Assembly (NCBI RefSeq): GCF_018881925.1
Contig: NZ_JACVPL010000001.1
Span: 186,001-250,000, forward strand
Length of the DNA: 64,000 nt
Source of the DNA: Polynucleobacter sp. Latsch14-2
Lineage (GTDB): Bacteria; Pseudomonadota; Gammaproteobacteria; Burkholderiales; Burkholderiaceae
Direction: 5' to 3'
This document shows positions 38,489 through 46,858 of this stretch, one piece after another. Position 1 is the stretch's first letter. Each line of letters opens with the position of its first letter. The notes beneath the pieces were generated by a model, which worked only from the letters and a program-made list of their open reading frames with translations, did not search any database and was not told where the DNA came from. The position numbers and the translations under genes are program-made.

Positions 38489-39751
38489 CTACATTAGGCG
38501 ATAAACCAGAATTGTCACTAAGGTAGGCGGTAATGCGGCTAATAACAAATAGCCAGCTGAGACTGCAGCATTAGGGAAATGAGTCCGCAAAATGGCGATT
38601 CCGGCAGGATTAGGAGCATTTGCAATCACGGTAAGACCGCCTCCAGCTACAGCACCGCCGACTAAAGCGAGTTTAAATTCTGGTGAGGTGCCGCTGACCA
38701 GTGAGCCAAGGTAGGTAAGCGCCGCATTATCGGTAATGGCTGTGAGAGCAAGGCTGCCGTAAAACACGGCAGTTGGGCTCATATTTTCTAGTATGGGCTG
38801 AAGCCACCAACCCTGTAATCCTCCGAGTACAACTAAACCGGCCAAGAAAAATCCAACCAGCAAGGCTTCGCGCAAAATGAGCGGGCTTTGGTGTTTAGGG
38901 TATGCAGTGGTGTAGCCAATGAAGAAGAGCAGAAGCCACATAAAAATAACAGGATCATGCGCAAAGCCAACAATGCCTGCTAAGAACAGAAGATGAATGA
39001 AAGTGGTAGTGACTGGCATCTTGCTTTGAGCAGTTTTGCTTTCGGGCTCAACGAGCTGCCGATGAAATATTACTGTGGCCAACATCGCATTAATAAAAAT
39101 CGCAATGCAAGATTCAAGACCAAAGTTGGCAAACATGAATCCACTACTCCAACCCCAGGTGGACGCAACCATGAGTACGGGCGGTGCAGCAAAATTAGTG
39201 AGCGTCCCACCTATAGAAATGTTGACGAATAAAACGCCCAATGTCCCATAGAGTAGTGCGTTAGAGCACTTATGGCGATAGACTAAATCACGCAATAAAA
39301 AAGCAGCCAGAGTCATTGCTGCTGGTTCGGTGATCAGTGATCCAAGCAAGGGAGTAATGCTGAGAATTAAAAAATACAAGGTGGGCGCTTGTTTGCTTCG
39401 TAAGACAGTCTGCGCCATCTTGCTTAGGCCATGCAGAATTTGACCCGCAATGGCAAGAATGGGTTTGCTGCCAGCGACCACCATGATCGCAAAGACGAAT
39501 AGGGGTTCAGTGAAATTACGATGATTGGCATAATCTTTGGCCACAGCCAAATCATTTGCAAGCCACATGAAGATGATCAGTATTGCCGCCCAAAATCCAA
39601 AGACGATTTCTACCTCGCCCAATAGATGCCAAAGACCAGAATGCTTAGGCGATTTTTTTGCAAGGCTCTCAAAATAAGATGTACAAAAAGTATGCAGCAC
39701 AGCAATTGCAAAAATAATACTTGCGCCAAGTTCAGTAGGGGTAAAGTTCAT
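38489..39751 (-). CDS. Putative Na+/H+ antiporter family membrane protein
   Basis: A 420-residue polytopic membrane protein with about eleven hydrophobic spans. The motifs SLITEPAAMTLAAFLLRDLVY and FVNISIGGTLTNFAAPPVLMVA are those of the Pfam putative Na+/H+ antiporter 3 family, remote relatives of the ion transporter superfamily. The conserved TDNAALTYLGSLVSG block is near the C-terminus. Ion specificity is unproven. Divergent from the rhodanese gene with a 58-bp gap. Confidence 0.75.
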   Translation of the reverse strand: MNFTPTELGASIIFAIAVLHTFCTSYFESLAKKSPKHSGLWHLLGEVEIVFGFWAAILIIFMWLANDLAVAKDYANHRNFTEPLFVFAIMVVAGSKPILAIAGQILHGLSKMAQTVLRSKQAPTLYFLILSITPLLGSLITEPAAMTLAAFLLRDLVYRHKCSNALLYGTLGVLFVNISIGGTLTNFAAPPVLMVASTWGWSSGFMFANFGLESCIAIFINAMLATVIFHRQLVEPESKTAQSKMPVTTTFIHLLFLAGIVGFAHDPVIFMWLLLFFIGYTTAYPKHQSPLILREALLVGFFLAGLVVLGGLQGWWLQPILENMSPTAVFYGSLALTAITDNAALTYLGSLVSGTSPEFKLALVGGAVAGGGLTVIANAPNPAGIAILRTHFPNAAVSAGYLLLAALPPTLVTILVYRLM

Positions 39752-39809
39752 ACTGGAATAGTATCAGTTGATTGCTAAACGCAAAGCCTTGGCATTTTGG
39801 GAGATTTTG

Positions 39810-40211
39810 ATGAAATTAAAGATTGGTTATCAGGATTTAATTGCGCAAGCGATGCAACAGGTTGAAATGGTTTCCCTGAGTCAGGCGAAAACATTTCTAG
39901 AGGATCCCAATACTCTGTTTGTCGATATTCGCGATATTCGTGAGCTTGAACGCGAAGGTATGATCCCAAATGCTATGCATGCTCCTCGTGGTATGTTGGA
40001 ATTTTGGGTTGATCCAGACAGTCCTTACTTCAAACCGGTTTTTGGAGAGGGTAGGCGACTACTTTTATATTGCGCCTCTGCTTGGCGCTCTGCTTTGGCC
40101 ACAGAAACCTTGCAAAAAATGGGCGTACCTGGAGTCTGCCATCTAGAAGGGGGATTTGCTGCTTGGAAAGAGGCGGAATTGCCTACAGTCACTAAGCCAC
40201 ATAAGGCTTAA
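39810..40211 (+). CDS. Rhodanese-like sulfurtransferase domain protein
   Basis: A single rhodanese domain of 133 residues. The active-site loop is YCASAWRSA, with the catalytic cysteine at about residue 88 and the terminal arginine of the CxxxxR loop in place. The N-terminal segment LSQAKTFLEDPNTLFVDIRDIRELER carries the CH2A-type motif (as two parts: LSQAKTFLEDP and LFVDIRD). I start at the ATG at 39810, preceded by GGGAG, over an upstream in-frame ATG at 39768 that lacks a ribosome site. Substrate unknown. Confidence 0.9.
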   Translation: MKLKIGYQDLIAQAMQQVEMVSLSQAKTFLEDPNTLFVDIRDIRELEREGMIPNAMHAPRGMLEFWVDPDSPYFKPVFGEGRRLLLYCASAWRSALATETLQKMGVPGVCHLEGGFAAWKEAELPTVTKPHKA

Positions 40212-40239
40212 GCTGCTTAAATTTTAAGCAGCCCCCGCT

Positions 40240-40268
40240 CTTGAAATTGGGTGGCTTGGCCCCATGTA
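40240..40268 (+). promoter_or_regulatory. Heat-shock (sigma-32) promoter of htpG
   Basis: CTTGAAA at 40240-40246, a 13-bp spacer, then CCCCATGTA at 40260-40268. This matches the RpoH consensus (CTTGAAA, 13-15 bp, CCCCATnT) at nearly every position. The predicted start near 40275 lies about 37 bp before the htpG start codon. Regulation by heat shock is therefore likely. Confidence 0.88.
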
Positions 40269-40311
40269 ATAGGGGTCGATAATACTTATTTAGAAGGTAG
40301 AGGATCTCCGC

Positions 40312-42216
40312 ATGACCATGGCTAGCAAAGAAACCTTAGGCTTTCAGGCCGAAGTAAAACAACTCTTACAACTCATGATTCATTCCCTGTACTCCAACAA
40401 GGAAATCTTTTTGCGTGAGCTGATTTCAAATGCGTCCGATGCATCTGACAAGCTGCGTTTTGAGGGTATCGCCAATCCCAATTGGTATGAAGACGACCCC
40501 GATCTCAAAATCACCGTGAGCTTTGATAAGGCAGCCAGAACCGTGACAATTTCAGACAATGGCATCGGCATGAGTCGCGATGAGGTTATTGCCAATCTGG
40601 GAACTATTGCTCGCTCCGGTACAAAAGAATTTTTTACTAAGTTATCCGGTGACCAACAAAAAGACGCAGCTCTGATTGGACAATTTGGCGTTGGCTTTTA
40701 TTCGGCATTTATTGTTGCTGATCGAATTACTGTTGAAACTCGTCGTGCTGGCTTGCCAGCTCAAGACGGTGTCCGCTGGGAGTCTGACGGTTCAGGCGAA
40801 TTTACGGTTGAGTCAATTGACCGTCCACGGCGCGGAACTTCGATTACCATGCATTTGCGTGAAGGTGAAGATGATTTCTTGTCTAGCTATAAGCTGAAAT
40901 CCATCATCCGAAAATACTCTGATCATATTTCTTTGCCCATTCAGATGAATAAAGAAGAGTGGGACGAGGAAAAGAAAGAGCAGCTTATTAAAGAGGAGCT
41001 TGAAAGTATTAACCAGTCAAGTGCCCTGTGGGCGCGCGCTAAATCTGAGATTACTGAAGAGCAGTACGACGAGTTTTATAAACACCTTTCGCATGATTTT
41101 GAAAATCCCCTGTGTTACTCCTTAAATCGTGTTGAGGGGCGTAGTGAATTTACCCAACTCCTTTATGTGCCGGCGCGTGCACCTTTTGATTTGTGGGATC
41201 GCAATAAGCGTGGCGGAATTAAGTTGTATGTGAAGCGTGTGTTCATTATGGAAGACGCGGAGCAATTAATGCCCACATATCTTCGATTTGTGACTGGCGT
41301 TATTGATTCTGTTGATTTGCCTTTAAATGTTTCGCGTGAAATATTGCAGGAATCTCGTGATGTCAAAGTGATACGCGAAAGTGCCACTAAGCGTGTTTTG
41401 AGCATGCTTGAAGAATTGGCTAATAGCGAAGATGAGGCCAAGAAAGAGAAGTACCGTATCTTCTGGGGGCAATTTGGACAAGTGCTCAAAGAAGGCATTG
41501 GTGAAGATCACGCTAATCAAGAGCGCATCCTTAAATTATTACGTTTTGCAAGTACGTATACAGATTTGGCAGATCAAACAGTATCGTTGGCTGAGTATGT
41601 ATCACGCATGAAAGAAGGCCAGGACAAGATTTATTACGTCACTGGCGAAACCTTTACTGCAGCCAAGAACAGCCCCCACCTAGAGATCTTCCGTAAAAAA
41701 GGTGTCGAGGTGTTATTACTTTCTGATCGTGTTGATGAGTGGATGCTTTCTTTCTTCACAGAATTTGAGGGCAAGCAATTAACCTCAGTTGCCAAAGGCG
41801 GTCTTGATCTTGGTGCCTTGGAAGACGAGAAAGAAAAGAAAGAGCACGAGGAAACTGAGAAAAGTTTTAAGGACTTATTGGATAAGATGAAAGCAGTTCT
41901 GCTCGATAAGGCGAAGGATGTACGTATTACATTTCGCTTGACCGACTCCCCAGCCTGTTTGGTGGCGGATGAGAACGAACTTTCAGGTAATTTATTGCGC
42001 ATGCTCAAGGCCGCTGGTCAGCAAGCGCCAGATACCAAACCGATTCTGGAGATCAATCCTGAGCACCCCTTACTTTTGAAGCTGAAGTACGATGACAAGC
42101 GGTTTGATGAGTGGACGAATGTCCTCTTTGATCAAGCACTATTGGCTGAAGGTGGACAGCTTAATGACCCCGCTGGGTTTGTTAAGCGCATTAACCAGTT
42201 GTTACTTAACCAGTAA
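40312..42216 (+). CDS. htpG: Chaperone HtpG (bacterial Hsp90)
   Basis: ATP-driven homodimeric chaperone. The GHKL ATPase motifs are [22 protein letters not shown] (as [11 protein letters not shown] and [13 protein letters not shown]), [10 protein letters not shown] and [11 protein letters not shown]. The middle domain contains [12 protein letters not shown] and the charged segment [15 protein letters not shown]. 634 residues is normal. The GGATCTC ribosome region precedes an ATG; a second ATG two codons later is possible. A sigma-32 promoter lies just upstream. Confidence 0.98.
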   Translation: MTMASKETLGFQAEVKQLLQLMIHSLYSNKEIFLRELISNASDASDKLRFEGIANPNWYEDDPDLKITVSFDKAARTVTISDNGIGMSRDEVIANLGTIARSGTKEFFTKLSGDQQKDAALIGQFGVGFYSAFIVADRITVETRRAGLPAQDGVRWESDGSGEFTVESIDRPRRGTSITMHLREGEDDFLSSYKLKSIIRKYSDHISLPIQMNKEEWDEEKKEQLIKEELESINQSSALWARAKSEITEEQYDEFYKHLSHDFENPLCYSLNRVEGRSEFTQLLYVPARAPFDLWDRNKRGGIKLYVKRVFIMEDAEQLMPTYLRFVTGVIDSVDLPLNVSREILQESRDVKVIRESATKRVLSMLEELANSEDEAKKEKYRIFWGQFGQVLKEGIGEDHANQERILKLLRFASTYTDLADQTVSLAEYVSRMKEGQDKIYYVTGETFTAAKNSPHLEIFRKKGVEVLLLSDRVDEWMLSFFTEFEGKQLTSVAKGGLDLGALEDEKEKKEHEETEKSFKDLLDKMKAVLLDKAKDVRITFRLTDSPACLVADENELSGNLLRMLKAAGQQAPDTKPILEINPEHPLLLKLKYDDKRFDEWTNVLFDQALLAEGGQLNDPAGFVKRINQLLLNQ

Positions 42217-42224
42217 AGGTCAAT

Positions 42225-42614
42225 ATGAGAAAAGTTCAGTCCCAGTTTGGCGTGGGCCCCTTGCAGCAAAAATTAGAAGTAGGAGGCATACATTTTTTGG
42301 CAGACGCTGAGCTTGCTCGTGGTGGCGCTGGAACTGGTCCATCTCCGCATGAGTATCTTGCTGCAGCCTTGGCAAGTTGCACCAGTATGACTCTCAAAAT
42401 GTACGCAGAACGTAAATCTTGGAAATTAGAAAACGTATTAGTGACTGTGGATATCGAACGAGTGAATGATGTTGAGATATTGATTCGTGATGTTCAGTTG
42501 ATAGGGGCATTGGATGCGGATCAAAAAGAGCGTCTACTGGATATTGCAAGTAAGTGCCCTATTCACAAAGCATTAACCGGTGAGATTGAAATAAAAACCC
42601 AGCTTGTAAATTAA
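42225..42614 (+). CDS. OsmC family protein
   Basis: A 129-residue OsmC-type protein with both conserved cysteines, in AAALASCTSMTLKMYA (about residue 49) and ASKCPIHKALTGEIEI (about 110). It starts 8 bp after htpG and is probably co-transcribed with it, linking this redox protein to heat shock. It is only distantly similar to the OsmC gene at 7.3 kb. Peroxide reduction is possible but not shown. Confidence 0.87.
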   Translation: MRKVQSQFGVGPLQQKLEVGGIHFLADAELARGGAGTGPSPHEYLAAALASCTSMTLKMYAERKSWKLENVLVTVDIERVNDVEILIRDVQLIGALDADQKERLLDIASKCPIHKALTGEIEIKTQLVN

Positions 42615-42627
42615 TACAAACTGGGTT
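42596..42627 (-). terminator. Terminator for the glycine-zipper lipoprotein gene
   Basis: AACCCAGCTTGTA at 42596-42608 pairs with TACAAACTGGGTT at 42615-42627 (one mismatch). Read on the minus strand the stem is followed by GGGTTTTTATTT, an adequate T tract, so it ends the leftward gene at 42666. It overlaps the OsmC stop codon and may work for both genes. Confidence 0.7.
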
Positions 42628-42665
42628 CGCTATTGCTTTACTGCTAAATCAGAAGTGGAGAGTCC

Positions 42666-42953
42666 TTAGTTAGGGGCTTGATTCTTCTGATTATTTTTTC
42701 CGGCGTTGTAGCCAGAGTTGTACTCGGAGGCCTGCTCCTTTTTGTAGGCATCGTATACATAGCCAGATGCTGCACCAACTGCCGCACCGCCAACGGCACC
42801 CCAAATTGGGTTGCCATGGAAAATCGCTGTGCCTACAGCGCCAGCTGCCGCACCAATCGATGCACCAGATAAAGTGCGTTGCTCGGTATTGCTCATGTTT
42901 GAACAGCCGGCGATAGCCAAAGTTGCTGCCGTGAGAATGATAATTTTTTTCAT
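42666..42953 (-). CDS. Glycine-zipper lipoprotein (YMGG/17-kDa-antigen-like)
   Basis: A 95-residue putative outer-membrane lipoprotein. The signal ends in a lipobox LAIAGC with the lipidated cysteine at about residue 17. A glycine zipper follows (GASIGAAAGAVGTAIF and GAVGGAAVGAASGYV), a motif that packs helices in membranes. The tail is polar and tyrosine/asparagine-rich. Similar small lipoproteins are stress-linked, but no function can be assigned. Confidence 0.8.
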   Translation of the reverse strand: MKKIIILTAATLAIAGCSNMSNTEQRTLSGASIGAAAGAVGTAIFHGNPIWGAVGGAAVGAASGYVYDAYKKEQASEYNSGYNAGKNNQKNQAPN

Positions 42954-42992
42954 ATCAAGCGATCCTTATATATAAATAGATGTTTTGTGAGC

Positions 42993-43355
42993 TTATTTTC
43001 TGGCACAAGGGAAGCGCATTGCCAAAAAACCCAAAACAGTTCCAGATGCCGGCTTGTCAGCGCTTTGGGGATTAGCTTGTGCGAAGTTCACAAAATCTTT
43101 AATTACGTCATCGCGCGATGGGGCGGGTTGCTTCACGCAGATAAATGGCTTGGCACGTTGCGGATGACGGGTGGCCAAATAGGTGTCATAGATAGCTGTG
43201 GAATAACCAATACAGAAACTACGTGATTCTGGACTTGCCGGAAGTTTGCACACATTAACGAGCTCTTGGGTGCTCAGCACTTGAATTTTTTCTTGAGCCT
43301 GGGCTAGGCCTAAAAATGCGCCTACGGTGATTAATGCAGCTAAAACTTTTTTCAT
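42993..43355 (-). CDS. Rap1a/Tai-type immunity-like periplasmic protein
   Basis: An exported protein of 120 residues. A signal peptide ends LAQAQ near residue 20. The body holds VNVCKLP, RSFCIGYSTAIYDTYL, FICVKQ, and a C-terminal VLGFLAMRFPCARK, the pattern (including four cysteines) of the Rap1a/Tai immunity family that neutralises type VI peptidoglycan amidases. No effector or secretion gene is near, so it is an orphan; some family members may have other jobs. I start at 43355 (MKKVLAAL), not at 43388, to give a proper signal peptide. Confidence 0.7.
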   Translation of the reverse strand: MKKVLAALITVGAFLGLAQAQEKIQVLSTQELVNVCKLPASPESRSFCIGYSTAIYDTYLATRHPQRAKPFICVKQPAPSRDDVIKDFVNFAQANPQSADKPASGTVLGFLAMRFPCARK

Positions 43356-43409
43356 GGGTTCTCCCTTAGGTGTATGTAAATCAATCATAAACCATAAATA
43401 TCATGATTT

Positions 43410-43430
43410 TTTGCACTAAATGAGTGCAAA
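43410..43430. promoter_or_regulatory. NtrC-like binding site upstream of amtB
   Basis: TTTGCACT at 43410-43417 and AGTGCAAA at 43423-43430 are exact inverted repeats with a 5-bp spacer. This fits the NtrC consensus TGCACY-N5-RGTGCA. A second half site TGCACC follows at 43432-43437. I found no convincing -24/-12 sigma-54 pair, so the promoter type is open. It lies 60-80 bp before the amtB start. Confidence 0.6.
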
Positions 43431-43492
43431 TTGCACCGAAATAGCATTTATTTTTCCCCATAATGATGCAAAAAAGAGAAGGGGAAAATTCT

Positions 43493-44695
43493 GTGGAAAC
43501 TTTGAAATCCGGTAGTGATGCTTTATTTATTTTGCTTGGCGCCATCATGGTTTTGGCAATGCATGCGGGCTTTGCCTTTTTAGAGCTTGGAACTGTTCGC
43601 AAAAAGAATCAAGTTAATGCCTTAGTCAAAATCCTGGTCGATTTTGCAGTCTCAACAATTGCCTACTTCTTTATTGGCTATAGCATCGCCTATGGCGTGG
43701 ACTTCTTTTCTGGTGCCGAAGTGTTGGCCCAGAGAAATGGCTATGAGTTAGTAAAGTTCTTCTTCCTGCTTACTTTTGCGGCCGCTATTCCTGCAATTAT
43801 TTCTGGCGGTATTGCAGAGCGAGCTAAATTTAATCCTCAGTTAATTGCTACTTTTATCTTAGTTGGATTTGTCTATCCCTTCTTCGAGGGCATTGCATGG
43901 AATCAGCATTATGGAATTCAGGCTTGGATTAAAACACTCACCGGCGAGGAGTTTCATGACTTTGCTGGCTCGGTAGTAGTTCATGCTGTTGGTGGATGGA
44001 TTGCATTGCCTGCGGTCCTCCTACTCGGTGCGCGACGTGGTCGCTATAACAAAGATGGCAATATATCTGCCCACCCACCCTCAAGTATTCCATTCTTGGC
44101 TTTGGGGGCATGGATTCTCGCTGTAGGTTGGTTTGGTTTTAATGTGATGAGCGCTCAATCAATCGATAAGATAAGTGGTCTCGTTGCCCTAAATTCTTTA
44201 ATGGCAATGGTTGGTGGCACGCTAGCAGCTTGGGTGGTTGGTCGAAACGATCCGGGCTTTACATACAACGGCCCTTTGGCTGGCTTAGTCGCTGTTTGCG
44301 CGGGCTCCGATTTAATGCACCCTCTTGGCGCATTGGTTGTTGGCTTAGTTGCGGGCGGACTATTTGTTTATATGTTCACCTTAGTGCAAAACCGCTGGAA
44401 GATTGATGATGTCTTAGGAGTTTGGCCATTGCATGGTTTATGTGGTCTTTGGGGTGGTTTAGCTGCTGGCATCTTCGGCACAAAAGCCTTAGGCGGTATT
44501 GGTGGCGTCTCGTTTACAGGGCAGCTCATTGGTAGTGCAATGGGAGTCGGAATCGCTTTGATCGGCGGCTTTGCGGTCTACGGAACCTTGAAGATTGTCT
44601 TGGGAATACGTATGTCTCAAGAAGAAGAGTACGAGGGCGCAGACTTAAGTACACACCGAATCTCTTCTTCGCCGGATCGCGAACCAAATTGGTAA
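43493..44695 (+). CDS. amtB: Ammonium transporter (Amt family)
   Basis: Trimeric inner-membrane channel for ammonium. Eleven membrane spans are expected and the pore residues can be seen in FAFLELGTVRKKNQ, DFAGSVVVHAVGG (first pore histidine) and WPLHGLCGLWGGLAAGIFG (second pore histidine). No glnK gene adjoins it. I prefer the GTG at 43493, which follows GGGGAA, giving 400 residues; an ATG at 43463 is in frame but lacks a ribosome site. Nitrogen control is suggested by the site upstream. Confidence 0.93.
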   Translation: METLKSGSDALFILLGAIMVLAMHAGFAFLELGTVRKKNQVNALVKILVDFAVSTIAYFFIGYSIAYGVDFFSGAEVLAQRNGYELVKFFFLLTFAAAIPAIISGGIAERAKFNPQLIATFILVGFVYPFFEGIAWNQHYGIQAWIKTLTGEEFHDFAGSVVVHAVGGWIALPAVLLLGARRGRYNKDGNISAHPPSSIPFLALGAWILAVGWFGFNVMSAQSIDKISGLVALNSLMAMVGGTLAAWVVGRNDPGFTYNGPLAGLVAVCAGSDLMHPLGALVVGLVAGGLFVYMFTLVQNRWKIDDVLGVWPLHGLCGLWGGLAAGIFGTKALGGIGGVSFTGQLIGSAMGVGIALIGGFAVYGTLKIVLGIRMSQEEEYEGADLSTHRISSSPDREPNW

Positions 44696-44740
44696 TCATC
44701 TCAAGCTGTACTGGTAACTGTTTACTGCATATAATTAGTT

Positions 44741-45265
44741 ATGGCTATATTTGAACTTGACGGAGTTGCCCCTCAACTAGATGAGGGAGCTTGGGTTGCC
44801 GAGAGCGCAGAAGTGATCGGCAAAGTACACATGCACAAGAATGCCAGTGTCTGGCCTACTGTGGTGGTGCGAGGCGATAACGATCTTATTGAGATTGGCG
44901 AGGACAGTAATGTGCAGGATGCATCTGTTCTGCATACTGATCCTGGCTTTGAGTTAATTATCGGCAAGCGCGTTACGATTGGTCATCAAGTAATGTTGCA
45001 TGGTTGTCAAATTGGCGATGGTAGTCTTATTGGTATCGGTGCCGTGGTTTTGAATGGCGCAAAAATTGGTAAGAATTGCTTAGTAGGGGCTGGTGCGCTA
45101 GTGACCGAAGGAAAAGAGTTTCCTGATGGATCGATGATTTTGGGATCGCCTGCCAAAGCCGTGAAGACTCTAGAGCCAGAGCAAATGAAAAAGATTGAAG
45201 ACATTGCTGGTCGCTACGTGAAAAATGCACAACGCCATGCTAAGACCCTTAAAAGAATTGCATAA
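44741..45265 (+). CDS. Gamma carbonic anhydrase family hexapeptide-repeat protein
   Basis: A 174-residue left-handed beta-helix protein resembling E. coli YrdA. Repeats run from residue 20 to 120 and the three zinc histidines are in ASVLHTDPG and [16 protein letters not shown]. The C-terminal helix ends in basic residues. Family members can be carbonic anhydrases, but many are inactive in vitro, so the activity is uncertain. Not clearly in an operon, though the next gene follows by 3 bp. Confidence 0.87.
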   Translation: MAIFELDGVAPQLDEGAWVAESAEVIGKVHMHKNASVWPTVVVRGDNDLIEIGEDSNVQDASVLHTDPGFELIIGKRVTIGHQVMLHGCQIGDGSLIGIGAVVLNGAKIGKNCLVGAGALVTEGKEFPDGSMILGSPAKAVKTLEPEQMKKIEDIAGRYVKNAQRHAKTLKRIA

Positions 45266-45268
45266 AAA

Positions 45269-46198
45269 TTGCTCTTTGTTTTTAATGTAGTTCTACCAGT
45301 TTTTGCGCTCATTCTTGTAGGTTATCTTTGCGGTAGGTCTGGCAAGTTAGGTCAGAATGCTTCTGTCGAACTCAATCGTTTTGTAGTGTGGCTTGCGCTA
45401 CCAGCCCAATTATTTAATTTCGCTGCCAATAGCACTTTGCAGTCACTCTGGCAGCCAGGGTTTATCTTGGCATTTGGTGTTGGCTGCCTAGTTGTTTTCT
45501 TTGTTACTTTTTTGATTAGCTGGTGTTGTAAACCAGATCTGGCATTGGCTAGCTTCGCAGGTTTAAGTGCCTCATATTCAAACACCGGCTATATGGGTAT
45601 CCCGCTCTGTATTTTGGCTCTAGGACAAGATGGTTTTGCCCCAGCGGTAATTGCCACATTCATAGTATTTGGCATGTTTGCTTTGGCAACTGTCTTCATT
45701 GAGATTGGTACTCTCGCAGATAAAAAATCTCATGAGATTGCATGGAGTGCTATTAAGTCCCTATGCTCAAACCCTTTATTACTTGCGCCGGTTGCGGGTT
45801 TGTTATGGTCCTCAACTAACCTTCCTTTGTATGATCCCTTACAGCAATCGATTGCATTTTTAGCGGCCGCAGCTAGTCCGTGCGCCTTAGTCTCTATTGG
45901 TTTATTTCTGATTCAGAAACAAAATACAGAAACGAACTCTGCCTGGGGTTTAAGTTTTGCAAAGCTGTTTATTCAGCCGATCATTACTTGGCTAATCGCT
46001 GGACCCGTTTTAAATTTACCAACACTATGGGTGAATGCCGCTGTAATCTTAAGCGCTCTGCCAACCGGTACCGGCCCTTTTATGTTGGCGCAGTATTACA
46101 ACGCTGATGGTAGAACCATTTCTCGCGTGGTGTTATTAACTACTGTGAGCTCTCTAGTAACGCTCTCTCTACTGCTTTGGTGGCATAGCGGGGTTTAG
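45269..46198 (+). CDS. AEC-family auxin-efflux-carrier-like permease
   Basis: A 309-residue membrane protein with ten predicted spans. The conserved YSNTGYMGIPL motif near residue 105 and the late ALPTGTGPFMLAQYY block are typical of the AEC family (malonate or malate transporters and others). The start is a TTG 3 bp after the carbonic-anhydrase-like gene. Substrate not assignable. Confidence 0.85.
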   Translation: MLFVFNVVLPVFALILVGYLCGRSGKLGQNASVELNRFVVWLALPAQLFNFAANSTLQSLWQPGFILAFGVGCLVVFFVTFLISWCCKPDLALASFAGLSASYSNTGYMGIPLCILALGQDGFAPAVIATFIVFGMFALATVFIEIGTLADKKSHEIAWSAIKSLCSNPLLLAPVAGLLWSSTNLPLYDPLQQSIAFLAAAASPCALVSIGLFLIQKQNTETNSAWGLSFAKLFIQPIITWLIAGPVLNLPTLWVNAAVILSALPTGTGPFMLAQYYNADGRTISRVVLLTTVSSLVTLSLLLWWHSGV

Positions 46199-46228
46199 GC
46201 TGCACAAAGTGCTTTAGACTGTGCTGAT

Positions 46229-46858
46229 ATGGAAGAGATTAATTTTTGGATTGGCATTGTTGCTACGATTGCATTTGCGATTACCGGTGTACTGGCGATT
46301 GCTGATCGTGGTGTAGATATTTTTGGAGTGTTAGTGCTGGGTGTGATTACGGCGATCGGTGGCGGTACGGTACGCGACATTATTTTACAAACCCCCACCT
46401 TCTGGTCCCAGTCTCAAATTTATGTATGGCTCGCGCTAGGGGCTAGCATTTTGACTTTTATGGCGGAATCTTTTTTTACTCAGCCGCAAATTTATCGTTG
46501 GATGCTCTACATCGACGGACTCGGCGCCGCACTCTTTGGTATTGCGGGTGCGGACAAGGCTTGGAATATGGGATTTGGTCTGCCACTCGGACCTGTTATT
46601 TTGGGTATCGTGACTGCCATTGGCGGCGGATTATTGCGAGATATTTTAGCCGGCAGAAAAACACTGTTGATGTCTTATGAGTTGTATGCGATCCCAGTCA
46701 CTTTGGGTTGCTGTGTATATGTGCTCATACTCAACTTTTTACCGCAACACACCATCGAAGGTTCGATGGTGTGTATCTTAGCAATTTTTGGCTTACGTGC
46801 TGCTGCTATTTACTGGGATCTACGCGTTCCCAAAATGTTCATCACTAAAACGCGCTAA
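46229..46858 (+). CDS. TRIC cation channel family protein (YadS/UPF0126 type)
   Basis: A 209-residue protein of seven membrane spans built from two repeats, each with the signature GGG followed by RD: VITAIGGGTVRDIIL and VTAIGGGLLRDILAG. Prokaryotic homologues form trimeric cation channels. The coding sequence contains a 28-bp palindrome at 46747-46774. Its 3' end overlaps the convergent ggt gene by 14 bp. Confidence 0.88.
   Translation: MEEINFWIGIVATIAFAITGVLAIADRGVDIFGVLVLGVITAIGGGTVRDIILQTPTFWSQSQIYVWLALGASILTFMAESFFTQPQIYRWMLYIDGLGAALFGIAGADKAWNMGFGLPLGPVILGIVTAIGGGLLRDILAGRKTLLMSYELYAIPVTLGCCVYVLILNFLPQHTIEGSMVCILAIFGLRAAAIYWDLRVPKMFITKTR
46747..46774. repeat. 28-bp inverted repeat inside the TRIC gene
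   Basis: ACACACCATCGAA at 46747-46759 and TTCGATGGTGTGT at 46762-46774 are exact reverse complements with only GG between. It encodes HTIEGSMV in a periplasmic or loop segment, so is not required to be palindromic by the protein. It may be chance or a structure near the converging transcript ends. Confidence 0.6.

Noticed and set aside
40212-40232. GCTGCTTAAA/TTTAAGCAGC hairpin as terminator of the rhodanese gene
   Set aside because: Stem has almost no loop and no T tract follows; it overlaps the spacer before the htpG promoter.
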